Of a DNA stretch of 64,000 nt, positions 9,289-17,182 are shown one piece after another. A program made the position numbers and the translations under genes. Each line of letters starts with the position of its first letter. The stretch's first letter is position 1. Source of the DNA: Clostridia bacterium (lineage in GTDB: Bacteria > Bacillota > Clostridia > UMGS1840 > HGM11507); contig JAFZHY010000022.1 of assembly GCA_017554615.1 (NCBI GenBank), positions 1 to 64,000 of the forward strand, written 5' to 3'. The notes beneath the pieces were generated by a model. It ran no database searches. It worked only from the letters and a program-made list of their open reading frames with translations, and was not told the origin of the DNA.

Positions 9289-11091
9289 ATGTCAGTTAAT
9301 CAGGAAAATATCAGAAATTTCTCAATTATTGCTCATATAGACCATGGGAAGTCTACTCTTGCAGACAGGCTTTTAGAGCATACCGGAATGGTAGCAAAAA
9401 GAGATATGAAAGAGCAACTATTAGATAATATGGAATTAGAGCAGGAAAGAGGCATCACAATTAAAGCAAGAGCAGTAAAAATGGACTATAAAGCCAAAGA
9501 CGGTAAAGAATATGTTCTTAATTTAATTGATACACCGGGGCATGTTGACTTTAACTATGAAGTTTCAAGAAGCCTTGCTGCATGTGAAGGTGCTATATTG
9601 GTTGTTGACGCATCTCAGGGAATAGAAGCGCAGACTCTTGCAAATACCTATCTTGCAGTAGAAGATAACCTTGAGATTGTACCTGTTATAAATAAAATTG
9701 ACTTACCGAGCGCAAGACCCCAGGAGGTTAAAGACGAGATAGAAGATATTATTGGAATAGAGGCGCAACACGCACCCCTTATTTCTGCTAAAATGGGAAC
9801 AAATATCGAGGAAGTTCTTGAGAAAATAATAGAGTATGTTCCTGCACCGGATGGGGATGAAAATGCACCGTTAAAAGCACTTATTTTTGACTCTTATTAT
9901 GACAGTTATAAAGGCGTTATAATTATGGTCCGTGTGGTTGACGGAAGCGTGAGCGTTGGGCAGACTATAAAACTTATGAATACCAAAAAAGAATTTGTGG
10001 TTACAGAAGCAGGATATTTAGAGCCTGACGGAACATATAACAGTGGCTCCCTAAAAGCAGGAGAAGTTGGATATATTGCTGCAAGTATCAAAAATGTTAA
10101 AGATACCCGTGTGGGCGATACTGTTACACTTTCTCAAGACCCTGCAAAAGAACCTTTACCTGGTTATAAAAAAGTTAACCCTATGGTTTTTTGTGGTATT
10201 TATCCTGCAGACGGTTCAAAATACAACGATTTAAGAGATGCGCTTGAAAAGTTGCAACTTAACGATGCAGCACTTATTTTTGAAGCAGAAACATCTGTGG
10301 CTTTAGGCTTTGGTTTCAGATGCGGATTTTTAGGTCTTCTTCATATGGAGATAATTCAGGAAAGGTTAGAAAGAGAATATAACCTTGATATTATAACAAC
10401 TGCTCCAAGCGTTATCTATAAAATAAATAAAACTGACGGTACCCAAATGGATATAGATAACCCTACCAATTTACCTGACCCGTCAGAAATTGCATCAATG
10501 GCAGAGCCTATTGTAAAGGCAATTATTATAACACCTACCGAATTTGTAGGAAATATAATGGAACTTTGTCAGGACAGAAGAGGTACTTATATAGATATGA
10601 AATATTTAGACAGTACCCGTACCCAACTGCACTATGAAATGCCGCTTAATGAAATTGTGTATGATTTCTTTGATGCCTTAAAATCAAAAACAAGAGGTTT
10701 TGCATCTTTTGATTATGAGTTGTGTGGATATAAGGAATCAAAACTTGTAAAACTTGATATTTTGTTAAATGGTGATGTAGTGGATGCTCTTTCTTTTATT
10801 GTTCATACTGAAAAAGCATATGGCAGAGGAAGAAGAATGGCAGAAAAACTAAAAGAAGTTATCCCTCGCCAACTTTTTGAAATACCTATTCAGGCAGCGA
10901 TAGGAAATAAAATCATAGCGCGTGAAACTGTTAAGGCTATGAGAAAAGACGTTCTTGCTAAATGTTACGGTGGGGATATCACAAGAAAGAAAAAACTTTT
11001 GGAAAAACAAAAAGAAGGAAAGAAGAGAATGCGTCAGGTGGGGTCTGTTGAACTTCCTCAGGAAGCATTTATGTCGGTTCTTAAACTATGA
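9289..11091 (+). CDS. lepA: Elongation factor 4 (LepA), ribosomal back-translocase GTPase
   Basis: Full-length LepA of 600 residues. The G domain is intact: P-loop AHIDHGKST near residue 15, the switch region [13 protein letters not shown] near residue 80 and NKID near residue 134. The later EF-G-like domains and the LepA-specific C-terminal domain, rich in basic residues ([17 protein letters not shown]), are present. LepA binds stalled or mistranslocated ribosomes and drives back-translocation. The start follows AAAGGA. The stop codon overlaps the hemW start by four bases, the usual lepA-hemW pairing in Firmicutes. Confidence 0.97.
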   Translation: MSVNQENIRNFSIIAHIDHGKSTLADRLLEHTGMVAKRDMKEQLLDNMELEQERGITIKARAVKMDYKAKDGKEYVLNLIDTPGHVDFNYEVSRSLAACEGAILVVDASQGIEAQTLANTYLAVEDNLEIVPVINKIDLPSARPQEVKDEIEDIIGIEAQHAPLISAKMGTNIEEVLEKIIEYVPAPDGDENAPLKALIFDSYYDSYKGVIIMVRVVDGSVSVGQTIKLMNTKKEFVVTEAGYLEPDGTYNSGSLKAGEVGYIAASIKNVKDTRVGDTVTLSQDPAKEPLPGYKKVNPMVFCGIYPADGSKYNDLRDALEKLQLNDAALIFEAETSVALGFGFRCGFLGLLHMEIIQERLEREYNLDIITTAPSVIYKINKTDGTQMDIDNPTNLPDPSEIASMAEPIVKAIIITPTEFVGNIMELCQDRRGTYIDMKYLDSTRTQLHYEMPLNEIVYDFFDALKSKTRGFASFDYELCGYKESKLVKLDILLNGDVVDALSFIVHTEKAYGRGRRMAEKLKEVIPRQLFEIPIQAAIGNKIIARETVKAMRKDVLAKCYGGDITRKKKLLEKQKEGKKRMRQVGSVELPQEAFMSVLKL

Positions 11092-12185
11092 TGAATCTTG
11101 GAGTTTATATCCACATTCCGTTTTGTATTAAAAAATGTAATTATTGCGATTTTGCGTCTTTTCCTTTAAATGACCACAGCGAATACTTTAAAATGCTTAA
11201 AAAGGAAATTTTAATGTATTCAGATATATTAAAAACCAAAAAAATTGATACTGTGTTTATTGGTGGAGGCACACCTACTGTCGCAGATTATAAATATATA
11301 GGCGAAATTCTTTCTTTAATAAATTTAGACAAAGAATGTGAAGTTACTATTGAGGCTAACCCTAAAACACTAACTAAAGAGAAACTTAGAGCATATAAAG
11401 ACTATGGAATAAACCGCATAAGTATCGGTATGCAGTCTGCAAATGATAATGAACTTAAAATTTTAGGAAGAATTCATAATCATTACGACTTTTTAAAAAG
11501 TTATGAAATGGTAACAGACTGTGGTTTTTCAAATATAAATGTTGACACAATGTTTGGCATACCGTATCAGACATTTGATAGTTTTTCTTATACAATGGAT
11601 GAGGTTAAAAAACTAAACCCTGCACATATTTCTTCATATTCTCTTATTATAGAAGAAAACACTCCTTTTTTTACTATGGACTTGTCTTATCCTGACGAAG
11701 ATGTGGAAAGAAGAATGTTTGAGAGTCTTGATGAAATGCTTAGTGGATATAAAAGATACGAAATATCAAATTTTTCAAAACCTGGATATGAGTGTAAGCA
11801 TAATTTAAAATACTGGTCTATGGAAGATTATTTAGGTTTCGGTCTTGGTGCACATTCGTTTTTTGAAAATAAAAGATGGTCAAACTACTCTGATTTAGAT
11901 AGTTATATACTAAGTTTAAAAATGGAAAAAAAGCCGATTTTTGAAGAAAACAAGGAAGATAATAAAGAACTTTATAAAGATTATATTATAACAGGTTTAA
12001 GAAAGATAGACGGAATAAAAACTGATGATTTAAAGGATAGATACGGTATTGACTTAATTAAAGAAAAAGATAAGTTAATAAAGGAATATATAGATTCAGG
12101 ATATATGAAGTTTAATAACAACACTCTTTCTTTTACCAAAAAAGGAATTTCAGTATCAAATCATATTTTATCAAATTTAATATAA
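11088..12185 (+). CDS. hemW: HemW-like radical SAM haem chaperone (formerly annotated as coproporphyrinogen oxidase)
   Basis: Radical SAM protein of 365 residues. The cluster-binding CxxxCxxC is at residues 13, 17 and 20 (CIKKCNYC). As is typical of HemW rather than true HemN, the fourth cysteine of the HemN CxxxCxxCxC motif is missing. IGGGTPT (near residue 59) and the SIGMQS segment are characteristic. Family knowledge: HemW transfers haem to respiratory proteins and lacks coproporphyrinogen dehydrogenase activity. It overlaps lepA by four bases. The frequent next genes, hrcA-grpE-dnaK, are absent; a strong terminator follows. Confidence 0.88.
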   Translation: MMNLGVYIHIPFCIKKCNYCDFASFPLNDHSEYFKMLKKEILMYSDILKTKKIDTVFIGGGTPTVADYKYIGEILSLINLDKECEVTIEANPKTLTKEKLRAYKDYGINRISIGMQSANDNELKILGRIHNHYDFLKSYEMVTDCGFSNINVDTMFGIPYQTFDSFSYTMDEVKKLNPAHISSYSLIIEENTPFFTMDLSYPDEDVERRMFESLDEMLSGYKRYEISNFSKPGYECKHNLKYWSMEDYLGFGLGAHSFFENKRWSNYSDLDSYILSLKMEKKPIFEENKEDNKELYKDYIITGLRKIDGIKTDDLKDRYGIDLIKEKDKLIKEYIDSGYMKFNNNTLSFTKKGISVSNHILSNLI

Positions 12186-12187
12186 TA

Positions 12188-12220
12188 AAGCCGGAGGGAT
12201 GTAACCTCCGGCTTATCTTA
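12188..12220. terminator. Bidirectional intrinsic terminator between hemW and tadA
   Basis: AAGCCGGAGG at 12188-12197 pairs perfectly with CCTCCGGCTT at 12205-12214. The plus side has a short T-containing tail and the minus side reads into CTTTATTATA, so it can serve both convergent genes. Confidence 0.8.
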
Positions 12221-12656
12221 TGCTATTAAAAAACTCATCTATAATTTTTTTACATTCTTCTTCCATTATCCCACCGTAAACAGTGGTTAAGCACATATTT
12301 TTATTTGTTATAAATATATTATCATTAGAAAAACACGCTCCGAATTTATAATCATATGCGCCAAAATATAAATTTCTTATTCTTGCGTTTAAAATAGCAC
12401 CTGCACACATAACGCAAGGCTCTAAGGTAACATACATATCGCAGTCATTTAGTCTCCAGTTTTTTGTTGTTTTAACTGCTTCTTTAATGGCAAGTATTTC
12501 CGCATGATGAAGAGGGTTATTGTTTGTTTCTTTAAGGTTATGGGAAGATGCTATAATTTTATTGTTCTTTACTATTATTGCACCAACAGGAATTTCTCCC
12601 TTGTTATATGCCTTTTTTGCCTCGTCTATTGCATATTTCATATAGTTTTGGTTCAT
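12213..12656 (-). CDS. tadA: tRNA-specific adenosine deaminase TadA
   Basis: Zinc-dependent deaminase of the cytidine/deoxycytidylate deaminase fold, 147 residues. The HAE motif (HHAEILAIKEA) and the PCVMCAGAI motif supply the zinc ligands and proton shuttle. TadA converts adenosine 34 to inosine in tRNA-Arg(ACG), allowing decoding of CGN codons. The ATG at 12656 was chosen; a GTG three codons upstream overlaps the AAGGTG ribosome site. It is convergent to hemW. Confidence 0.92.
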   Translation of the reverse strand: MNQNYMKYAIDEAKKAYNKGEIPVGAIIVKNNKIIASSHNLKETNNNPLHHAEILAIKEAVKTTKNWRLNDCDMYVTLEPCVMCAGAILNARIRNLYFGAYDYKFGACFSNDNIFITNKNMCLTTVYGGIMEEECKKIIDEFFNSIR

Positions 12657-12747
12657 TTTTATCACCTTTTTATATTTTACATATTTTAACTTTAAAAGTC
12701 AACTAAACATTTGGGTTATTAAGTTAGTCAAAATATTACATTTTTGA

Positions 12748-12776
12748 TTGACTATACTTTTTATTTGGTGTATAAT
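12748..12776 (+). promoter_or_regulatory. Sigma-A type promoter for serC-serA
   Basis: TTGACT at 12748-12753 and TATAAT at 12771-12776 with a 17-base spacer, 35 bases upstream of the serC start. Confidence 0.8.
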
Positions 12777-12811
12777 AAAGAATAATTTTATTAAGAAAAG
12801 AAGGATATTTT

Positions 12812-13894
12812 ATGGAAAGAGTATTTAATTTTTCGGCAGGCCCATCATCATTACCTCTTGAAGTGCTAAAAAAAGCAGCTTCTGAACTTACATGCTATGG
12901 AAATAGTGGTATGTCGGTTATGGAAATGAGCCACCGTTCAAAAGATTATGAAGAAATAATTTATAAAACAAATGAAATGTTTTATGAACTGATGAACATT
13001 CCTAAGAATTATAAAGTTTTATTCTTACAGGGTGGTGCATCAACTCAGTTTGCTATGATTCCTCTTAATTTATACGGAAAGAATATGAAAGCAGACTATG
13101 TTGTTACAGGTCAGTTTGCAGGTAAAGCAGCAGAAGAAGGCGCAAAATTCGGTAATGCCAATATTGTTGCTTCAAGTAAGGACAAAACATTTTCATATAT
13201 TCCAAAGTTAACAAACAGCGATTTTTCCAAAGATGCTGACTTTGTTCATATAACACTTAATAATACAATTTACGGTACAAGATATAATTACATACCTGAT
13301 ACAGGAAGTGTTCCGCTTGTTGCAGATATTTCATCATGTATATTATCTGAAAGCCTTGACGTTTCTAAATTTGGCCTTTTATATGCAGGTGCTCAGAAAA
13401 ACATCGGCCCTGCAGGTTTAACCGTTGTAATCATCAGAGAAGATTTAATAGGAAACGCTCTTCCTATAACTCCTACAATGCTTGATTACAGTGTTCATGC
13501 TAAAAATGATTCAATGTATAACACACCTCCTACATACAGTATTTATATGTGCGGCCTTGTTCTTGAATGGATAAAAAGCATTGGTGGTGTATCTAATATT
13601 GAAAAAATAAATATTGAAAAAGCAAAGATTTTATATGATTACCTTGACGAGTCAAATATGTTTAAAGGCTGTGTCGAAAAAGAAGACCGTTCTTTAATGA
13701 ATGCAACCTTTGTTACAGGTAATCCTGAACTTGACGATAAATTTGTAAAAGAAGCAAAAGCAAACGGAATTGTTAACATTAAAGGGCACAGAAGCGTTGG
13801 TGGTATGAGAGCAAGTATCTACAATGCTATGCCAATAGAAGGTGTTAGTAAATTAGTTGACTTTATGAAGAAATTTGAAATGGAAAATAAATAG
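12812..13894 (+). CDS. serC: Phosphoserine aminotransferase
   Basis: PLP-dependent class V aminotransferase of 360 residues, close to the usual length. The N-terminal NFSAGPSSLP signature and the Schiff-base lysine in AGAQKNIGPAG (K196) are intact, as is the GHRSVGGMRAS motif near the C-terminus. It converts 3-phosphohydroxypyruvate and glutamate to phosphoserine, the second step of serine synthesis, with serA encoded 26 bases downstream. A good ribosome site (AGAAGGA) precedes the ATG. serB is not in the window. Confidence 0.95.
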   Translation: MERVFNFSAGPSSLPLEVLKKAASELTCYGNSGMSVMEMSHRSKDYEEIIYKTNEMFYELMNIPKNYKVLFLQGGASTQFAMIPLNLYGKNMKADYVVTGQFAGKAAEEGAKFGNANIVASSKDKTFSYIPKLTNSDFSKDADFVHITLNNTIYGTRYNYIPDTGSVPLVADISSCILSESLDVSKFGLLYAGAQKNIGPAGLTVVIIREDLIGNALPITPTMLDYSVHAKNDSMYNTPPTYSIYMCGLVLEWIKSIGGVSNIEKINIEKAKILYDYLDESNMFKGCVEKEDRSLMNATFVTGNPELDDKFVKEAKANGIVNIKGHRSVGGMRASIYNAMPIEGVSKLVDFMKKFEMENK

Positions 13895-13920
13895 TTTGAA
13901 ATTATAAGTGGTGATAAAAA

Positions 13921-15078
13921 ATGAGTAATATTTTAACATTAAATAAAATTTCTAAGGTTGGTCTTAGTAAATTTTCATCTGACTATAAAATTTCTGATAA
14001 TATAGAAAATCCTGACGGAATTATATTAAGAAGTTTTAATATGCATGACTATACTATGCCTAAATCTTTACTTGCAATAGGCAGAGCAGGGGCAGGGGTT
14101 AATAATATCCCTGTTGATAAATGTGCGAAAGACGGTATTGTTGTATTTAACACTCCTGGTGCAAATGCCAACGCAGTTAAAGAACTTGTTCTTGCAGGGT
14201 TGTTCCTTGCATCAAGAGGCATTGTTGAAGGGGTTAAATGGGCAGAAACACTTAATTCTGATCAGATTGCAAAAGATGTTGAAAGTGGTAAAGGTGCTTT
14301 CACAGGCCCTGAAATTTTAGGTAAAAAACTTGGTGTAGTGGGTCTTGGCGCTATTGGTGTTCTTGTGGCTAATGCTGCTCGTCATCTTGGAATGGAAGTT
14401 GTAGGATACGACCCGTTCATTTCAGTTGAAGCGGCTTGGAGCGTTTCAAAATCTATTAAAAGAGCAACTGATTTAAAAGAAATTTATGAAACATGTGATT
14501 ATATCACTCTTCATTTACCATATAATAAAGATACTGCATCAATGATTAACACACAGACTATTGCACAGATGAAAGACGGAGTGAGAATTCTTAATTTCTC
14601 TAGAGCAGAACTTGTTGACCCTGAAGCAATTAAATCTGCAATAGATGATGAAAAAGTGGCAAAATATGTATGCGATTTTCCTAATAATAATCTTAGTACA
14701 TATAAAAATGTTGTTTCTATTCCTCATCTTGGAGCATCTACTCCTGAAGCAGAAGATAACTGTGCAGTTATGGCAGTTAAACAGATTATGGACTTTTTGG
14801 AAAACGGTAATATAGTTAATTCCGTTAACTTCCCGAAAGTTTCTATGCCAAGAACAACAGATGTAAGAATAACTGTTATCCATGAGAATATTCCTAATAT
14901 GTTAAGCCAGATTTCAAATCAACTTGCAAAAGACGGACTTAATATTGAAAGTATGATTAACGGAAGCAGAAATGATGTTGCATATACTATGTTAGACGTT
15001 ACAACTGATGTGAGCGATGCTGTTATAAAAGATATAGAAAGCATTGATGGTGTTATCAGAGTAAGAGTTATTAAATAA
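13921..15078 (+). CDS. serA: D-3-phosphoglycerate dehydrogenase with C-terminal ACT domain
   Basis: The 385-residue protein has the D-isomer 2-hydroxyacid dehydrogenase fold: the substrate segment GRAGAGVNNIP near residue 55, the NAD-binding GLGAIG near residue 141, the catalytic arginine in NFSRAELVD and the catalytic histidine in HLGAST. Residues about 317-385 form an ACT domain, the usual site of serine feedback in this family. It makes 3-phosphohydroxypyruvate for SerC. This is the short SerA type, without the extra intervening domain of long forms. Confidence 0.94.
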   Translation: MSNILTLNKISKVGLSKFSSDYKISDNIENPDGIILRSFNMHDYTMPKSLLAIGRAGAGVNNIPVDKCAKDGIVVFNTPGANANAVKELVLAGLFLASRGIVEGVKWAETLNSDQIAKDVESGKGAFTGPEILGKKLGVVGLGAIGVLVANAARHLGMEVVGYDPFISVEAAWSVSKSIKRATDLKEIYETCDYITLHLPYNKDTASMINTQTIAQMKDGVRILNFSRAELVDPEAIKSAIDDEKVAKYVCDFPNNNLSTYKNVVSIPHLGASTPEAEDNCAVMAVKQIMDFLENGNIVNSVNFPKVSMPRTTDVRITVIHENIPNMLSQISNQLAKDGLNIESMINGSRNDVAYTMLDVTTDVSDAVIKDIESIDGVIRVRVIK

Positions 15079-15086
15079 TATATATG

Positions 15087-15114
15087 GGGTTGAACAGAAG
15101 GTTCAACCCTTTTG
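15087..15114 (+). terminator. Intrinsic terminator after serA
   Basis: GGGTTGAAC at 15087-15095 pairs with GTTCAACCC at 15101-15109 across a five-base loop, followed by TTTT. The next gene starts only 14 bases later, so some read-through is likely. Confidence 0.75.
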
Positions 15115-15127
15115 TATGAGGTGCGTT

Positions 15128-15577
15128 ATGAATTATGAAATAGAAAGAAAATTCTTAGTAAAAGAATTTGATGAAAAACTTGCCAAAGATAAAGTTAAAA
15201 TCAAGCAAGGATATATTCTTTCAGGAAATGGTAAAGTTGTCAGAGTAAGAACATTTAACGATAAAGGATATATAACCGTTAAGTTCAGAAAGACTAATAT
15301 AAAAAGATTAGAATATGAATATGAAATTCCGTATGATGATGCTTTATCCCTCCTTGAAAATACCTGCGATGGCAAAGTTTTAGAAAAAACAAGGTATATT
15401 TATTATTACAAGGATAAAAAGTGGGAAATTGATGTTTTTGAAGGGAAAAACTCAGGTATAATCTTAGCCGAGATAGAACTTCAAAACGAAAATGAAGAAT
15501 TTGAAATTCCTGAATTTGTTATATGCGAAGTAACAAATGATAACAGATACTCTAATCACAATTTAGCAAAAAGGTAA
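15128..15577 (+). CDS. CYTH-domain triphosphatase-like protein
   Basis: The protein begins with the CYTH signature EIERKFLV and keeps the alternating charged beta strands of the triphosphate tunnel (KIKQGYI, VRVRTF, YITVKFR, RLEYEYEIP, and a late ILAEIEL). CYTH proteins hydrolyse tripolyphosphate, thiamine triphosphate or, rarely, cyclise ATP; the substrate cannot be told from sequence. At 149 residues it is the usual bacterial single-domain size. The ATG at 15128 sits behind GAGG; an in-frame ATG at 15116 overlaps that site. Confidence 0.85.
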   Translation: MNYEIERKFLVKEFDEKLAKDKVKIKQGYILSGNGKVVRVRTFNDKGYITVKFRKTNIKRLEYEYEIPYDDALSLLENTCDGKVLEKTRYIYYYKDKKWEIDVFEGKNSGIILAEIELQNENEEFEIPEFVICEVTNDNRYSNHNLAKR

Positions 15578-15602
15578 GAAAATATAAATTTTTTAAGATA
15601 GG

Positions 15603-15658
15603 AACCTCACGATATTTTTAAAAGTTAAGAATTAAGAATATTGTGAGGTTTATATTTT
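15603..15658 (+). terminator. Intrinsic terminator after the CYTH gene
   Basis: AACCTCACGATATT at 15603-15616 pairs with AATATTGTGAGGTT at 15637-15650 (13 pairs plus one G-T), followed by TATATTTTT. The loop is 20 bases. Confidence 0.8.
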
Positions 15659-15664
15659 TGCTTG

Positions 15665-15790
15665 TATAGTGATATGCTGACTTGGTCAGTGTCATATTTT
15701 ATTCACCTTAATAACTCGCAGAGCGAATATCACTTGACGTTAGTCAAATATCACTGCAAAGCAATATAACTCGCAACAATGCGAATAAAA
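15665..15790 (-). repeat. Array of mini-hairpins with AGTGATATT-type linkers (array 1)
   Basis: Read on the minus strand from the terminator of the parvulin gene, a series of short palindromes is joined by a conserved nine-base linker, AGTTTTATT, AGTTATATT or AGTGATATT. The palindromes are CGCATTGTTGCG, GCTTTGC, TTGACTAACGTCAA and TCGCTCTGCGA, with a further CTGAC/GTCAG pair beyond. The linker is conserved while the stems differ. Two more arrays of the same kind lie at 52901-52995 and 53543-53627. Function unknown. Confidence 0.7.
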
Positions 15791-15819
15791 CTGCCGAGTG
15801 ATCCAAAGAACACTCGGCA
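15785..15819 (-). terminator. Intrinsic terminator of the parvulin gene, joined to array 1
   Basis: TGCCGAGTG at 15792-15800 and CACTCGGCA at 15811-15819 form the stem; on the minus strand it is followed by GTTTTATT. The same nine-base arms recur in the terminator at 53622-53651. Confidence 0.8.
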
Positions 15820-15843
15820 TAATTTCAGAGGTTTTTATATAGA

Positions 15844-16587
15844 TTAAAATTTATCAACAGGGAACATAATTTTAAGTTGATTTACTTTAGATTTATAAGC
15901 CGCCTGTTGTTTTTCTGTTGTAAGCTGAACAAAAATACTGTCTTTAACATCTTCAAAAGGAATTTTTGCTGCTTCGTTTTTAGAATTAAGTTTAATTATG
16001 TGATATCCGAACTGAGTTTTAACAGGGCCCAAAATTTCCCCAACGCTCATTGAGAATACAGCATTATCAAATTCAGGAACCATCTGTCCTTTTGTAAACT
16101 GGCCAAGGTTTCCGCCATTCTGAGAAGATGGGCAGGAACTGTTCGCTTTAGCACACTCTTCAAATGATATTTTTCCTGAGTTTATTTCTTCTAATAACTC
16201 TTTTGCTTTTTCTTCATCTTCAACAAGAATATGACTTGCAGAAACAGTTTCAGGATTTATCATTTTTTCTTTATTGTTTTCATAAAAATCTTTTACATCC
16301 TGTTCGGTAACTTTAACATTTTCTACTGCTTTTGTAATAGCAAAGTTTGCAAGTAAGTCTTCCTTTAATTTCTGAAGTTCTTCTTTGAATACAGGGTTAT
16401 ATTCATAGTTGTTTTTCATAGCATCAAGTAAGAAAAGTTTTCTTGATATGATTTGTTCTAAAATAATTTCTCTTCCCTGAGGGTTATCATAATCCTGACC
16501 TCTCTGGCCAAGCATTTTAAGCTCTGTATCAACATCCTGTGATGTAATAGGGGAGCCATTAACTTTTGCAAGTATTTTAATTTCCAT
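15844..16587 (-). CDS. PpiC-type (parvulin) peptidyl-prolyl isomerase, cytoplasmic
   Basis: The 247-residue protein has an N-terminal SurA/PrsA-like helical region (to about residue 115) and a parvulin domain from about 120 to 215 with the family segments ASHILV, SSQNGGNLGQF, MVPEFDNAVFSM and TQFGYHIIKL. It lacks a signal peptide and lipobox, unlike PrsA, so a cytoplasmic foldase role is likely. The ATG follows AAGGAGA. It is 29 bases downstream of the NifX-like gene on the same strand and ends at a strong terminator. Confidence 0.88.
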   Translation of the reverse strand: MEIKILAKVNGSPITSQDVDTELKMLGQRGQDYDNPQGREIILEQIISRKLFLLDAMKNNYEYNPVFKEELQKLKEDLLANFAITKAVENVKVTEQDVKDFYENNKEKMINPETVSASHILVEDEEKAKELLEEINSGKISFEECAKANSSCPSSQNGGNLGQFTKGQMVPEFDNAVFSMSVGEILGPVKTQFGYHIIKLNSKNEAAKIPFEDVKDSIFVQLTTEKQQAAYKSKVNQLKIMFPVDKF

Positions 16588-16616
16588 TTTAATTTCTCCT
16601 TTTATGTAATTTTATA

Positions 16617-16991
16617 TTATTTGCAAGTTCCTGATTCGCATGAATGATTATGGTCGTGAGAGTGATTGCATTTAACAAATGGGTCGAATATAAGTTTTTT
16701 ATCAAGATATGCCATAACTGCATCGTCAGCAGAGCCTGTTACACCACCAAAAAAAGTAATTCCTGCTTCTTTTAAAGCATTCTGAGCACCCGAACCAATT
16801 CCTCCGCATATAACAATGTCAACATTGTTCATCTTAAGAAAATCTTTAAGCGCCCCATGACCTGCACCGTCAGTAGGTAGTATAAAAGAGTTTGTAATAA
16901 AGTTATTTTCCACATCATAAATTTTAAAGTATTGGGTATGTCCGAAATGATTAAATATCTGATTGTCTTTAAAAGTAACTGCAATTCTCAT
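16617..16991 (-). CDS. NifX/NifB-family (dinitrogenase cofactor-binding domain) protein with metal-binding tail
   Basis: The 124-residue protein shows the small Fe-Mo-cofactor-binding fold: MRIAVTF start, the NHFGHTQYFKIYDVE segment and VDIVICGGIGSGAQNALKEAGI. A C-terminal tail is rich in histidine and cysteine (CNHSHDHNHSCESGTCK), suggesting bound metal. No nitrogenase genes are nearby; in non-fixing anaerobes this family is of unknown role, possibly iron-sulfur or metal cofactor handling. It is followed on the same strand by the parvulin. Confidence 0.82.
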   Translation of the reverse strand: MRIAVTFKDNQIFNHFGHTQYFKIYDVENNFITNSFILPTDGAGHGALKDFLKMNNVDIVICGGIGSGAQNALKEAGITFFGGVTGSADDAVMAYLDKKLIFDPFVKCNHSHDHNHSCESGTCK

Positions 16992-17024
16992 AATTAAAAC
17001 CTCTTCTTAATTGTAAAAATTATT

Positions 17025-17060
17025 AGATAAAACCGACAAGATTTTTTATTTTCTTGTCGG
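17025..17060 (-). terminator. Intrinsic terminator of tRNA-Arg
   Basis: CCGACAAG at 17033-17040 pairs with CTTGTCGG at 17053-17060; reading the minus strand, the stem is followed by TTTTAT. It starts four bases beyond the tRNA 3' end. Confidence 0.8.
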
Positions 17061-17064
17061 CATA

Positions 17065-17139
17065 TGGCACCCTCAACGGGAATCGAACCTGTAACTGTCC
17101 CTTAGGAGGGGACTGTTATATCCATTTAACTATGAGGGC
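17065..17139 (-). tRNA. tRNA-Arg (anticodon CCU)
   Basis: A 75-base cloverleaf on the minus strand with the CCA end encoded. Acceptor stem GCCCTCA/TGAGGGT (with a G1-U72 wobble), D stem GTTA/TAAC, anticodon stem GTCCC/GGGAC around loop CTCCTAA (anticodon CCU, reading AGG), and TTCGATT in the T loop. The T stem ACAGG/CCCGT has one A-C mismatch at its third pair. Confidence 0.92.
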
Positions 17140-17145
17140 ATATAT

Positions 17146-17171
17146 AATCGAACTTTAAAATAAGTTCGATT
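17146..17171 (-). terminator. Hairpin between lysA and tRNA-Arg
   Basis: AATCGAACTT at 17146-17155 pairs perfectly with AAGTTCGATT at 17162-17171. There is no good T tract on the minus strand, so it may be a processing or partial termination site before the tRNA. Confidence 0.5.
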
Positions 17172-17182
17172 AATTGATAAAA

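Noticed and set aside
15665-15790. Possible CRISPR array
   Set aside because: The conserved element is only about nine bases, the variable parts are palindromes of changing length, and no cas gene is near.
16617-16991. Nitrogen fixation locus
   Set aside because: Only a NifX-like small protein is present; no nifHDK or nifEN genes are seen.
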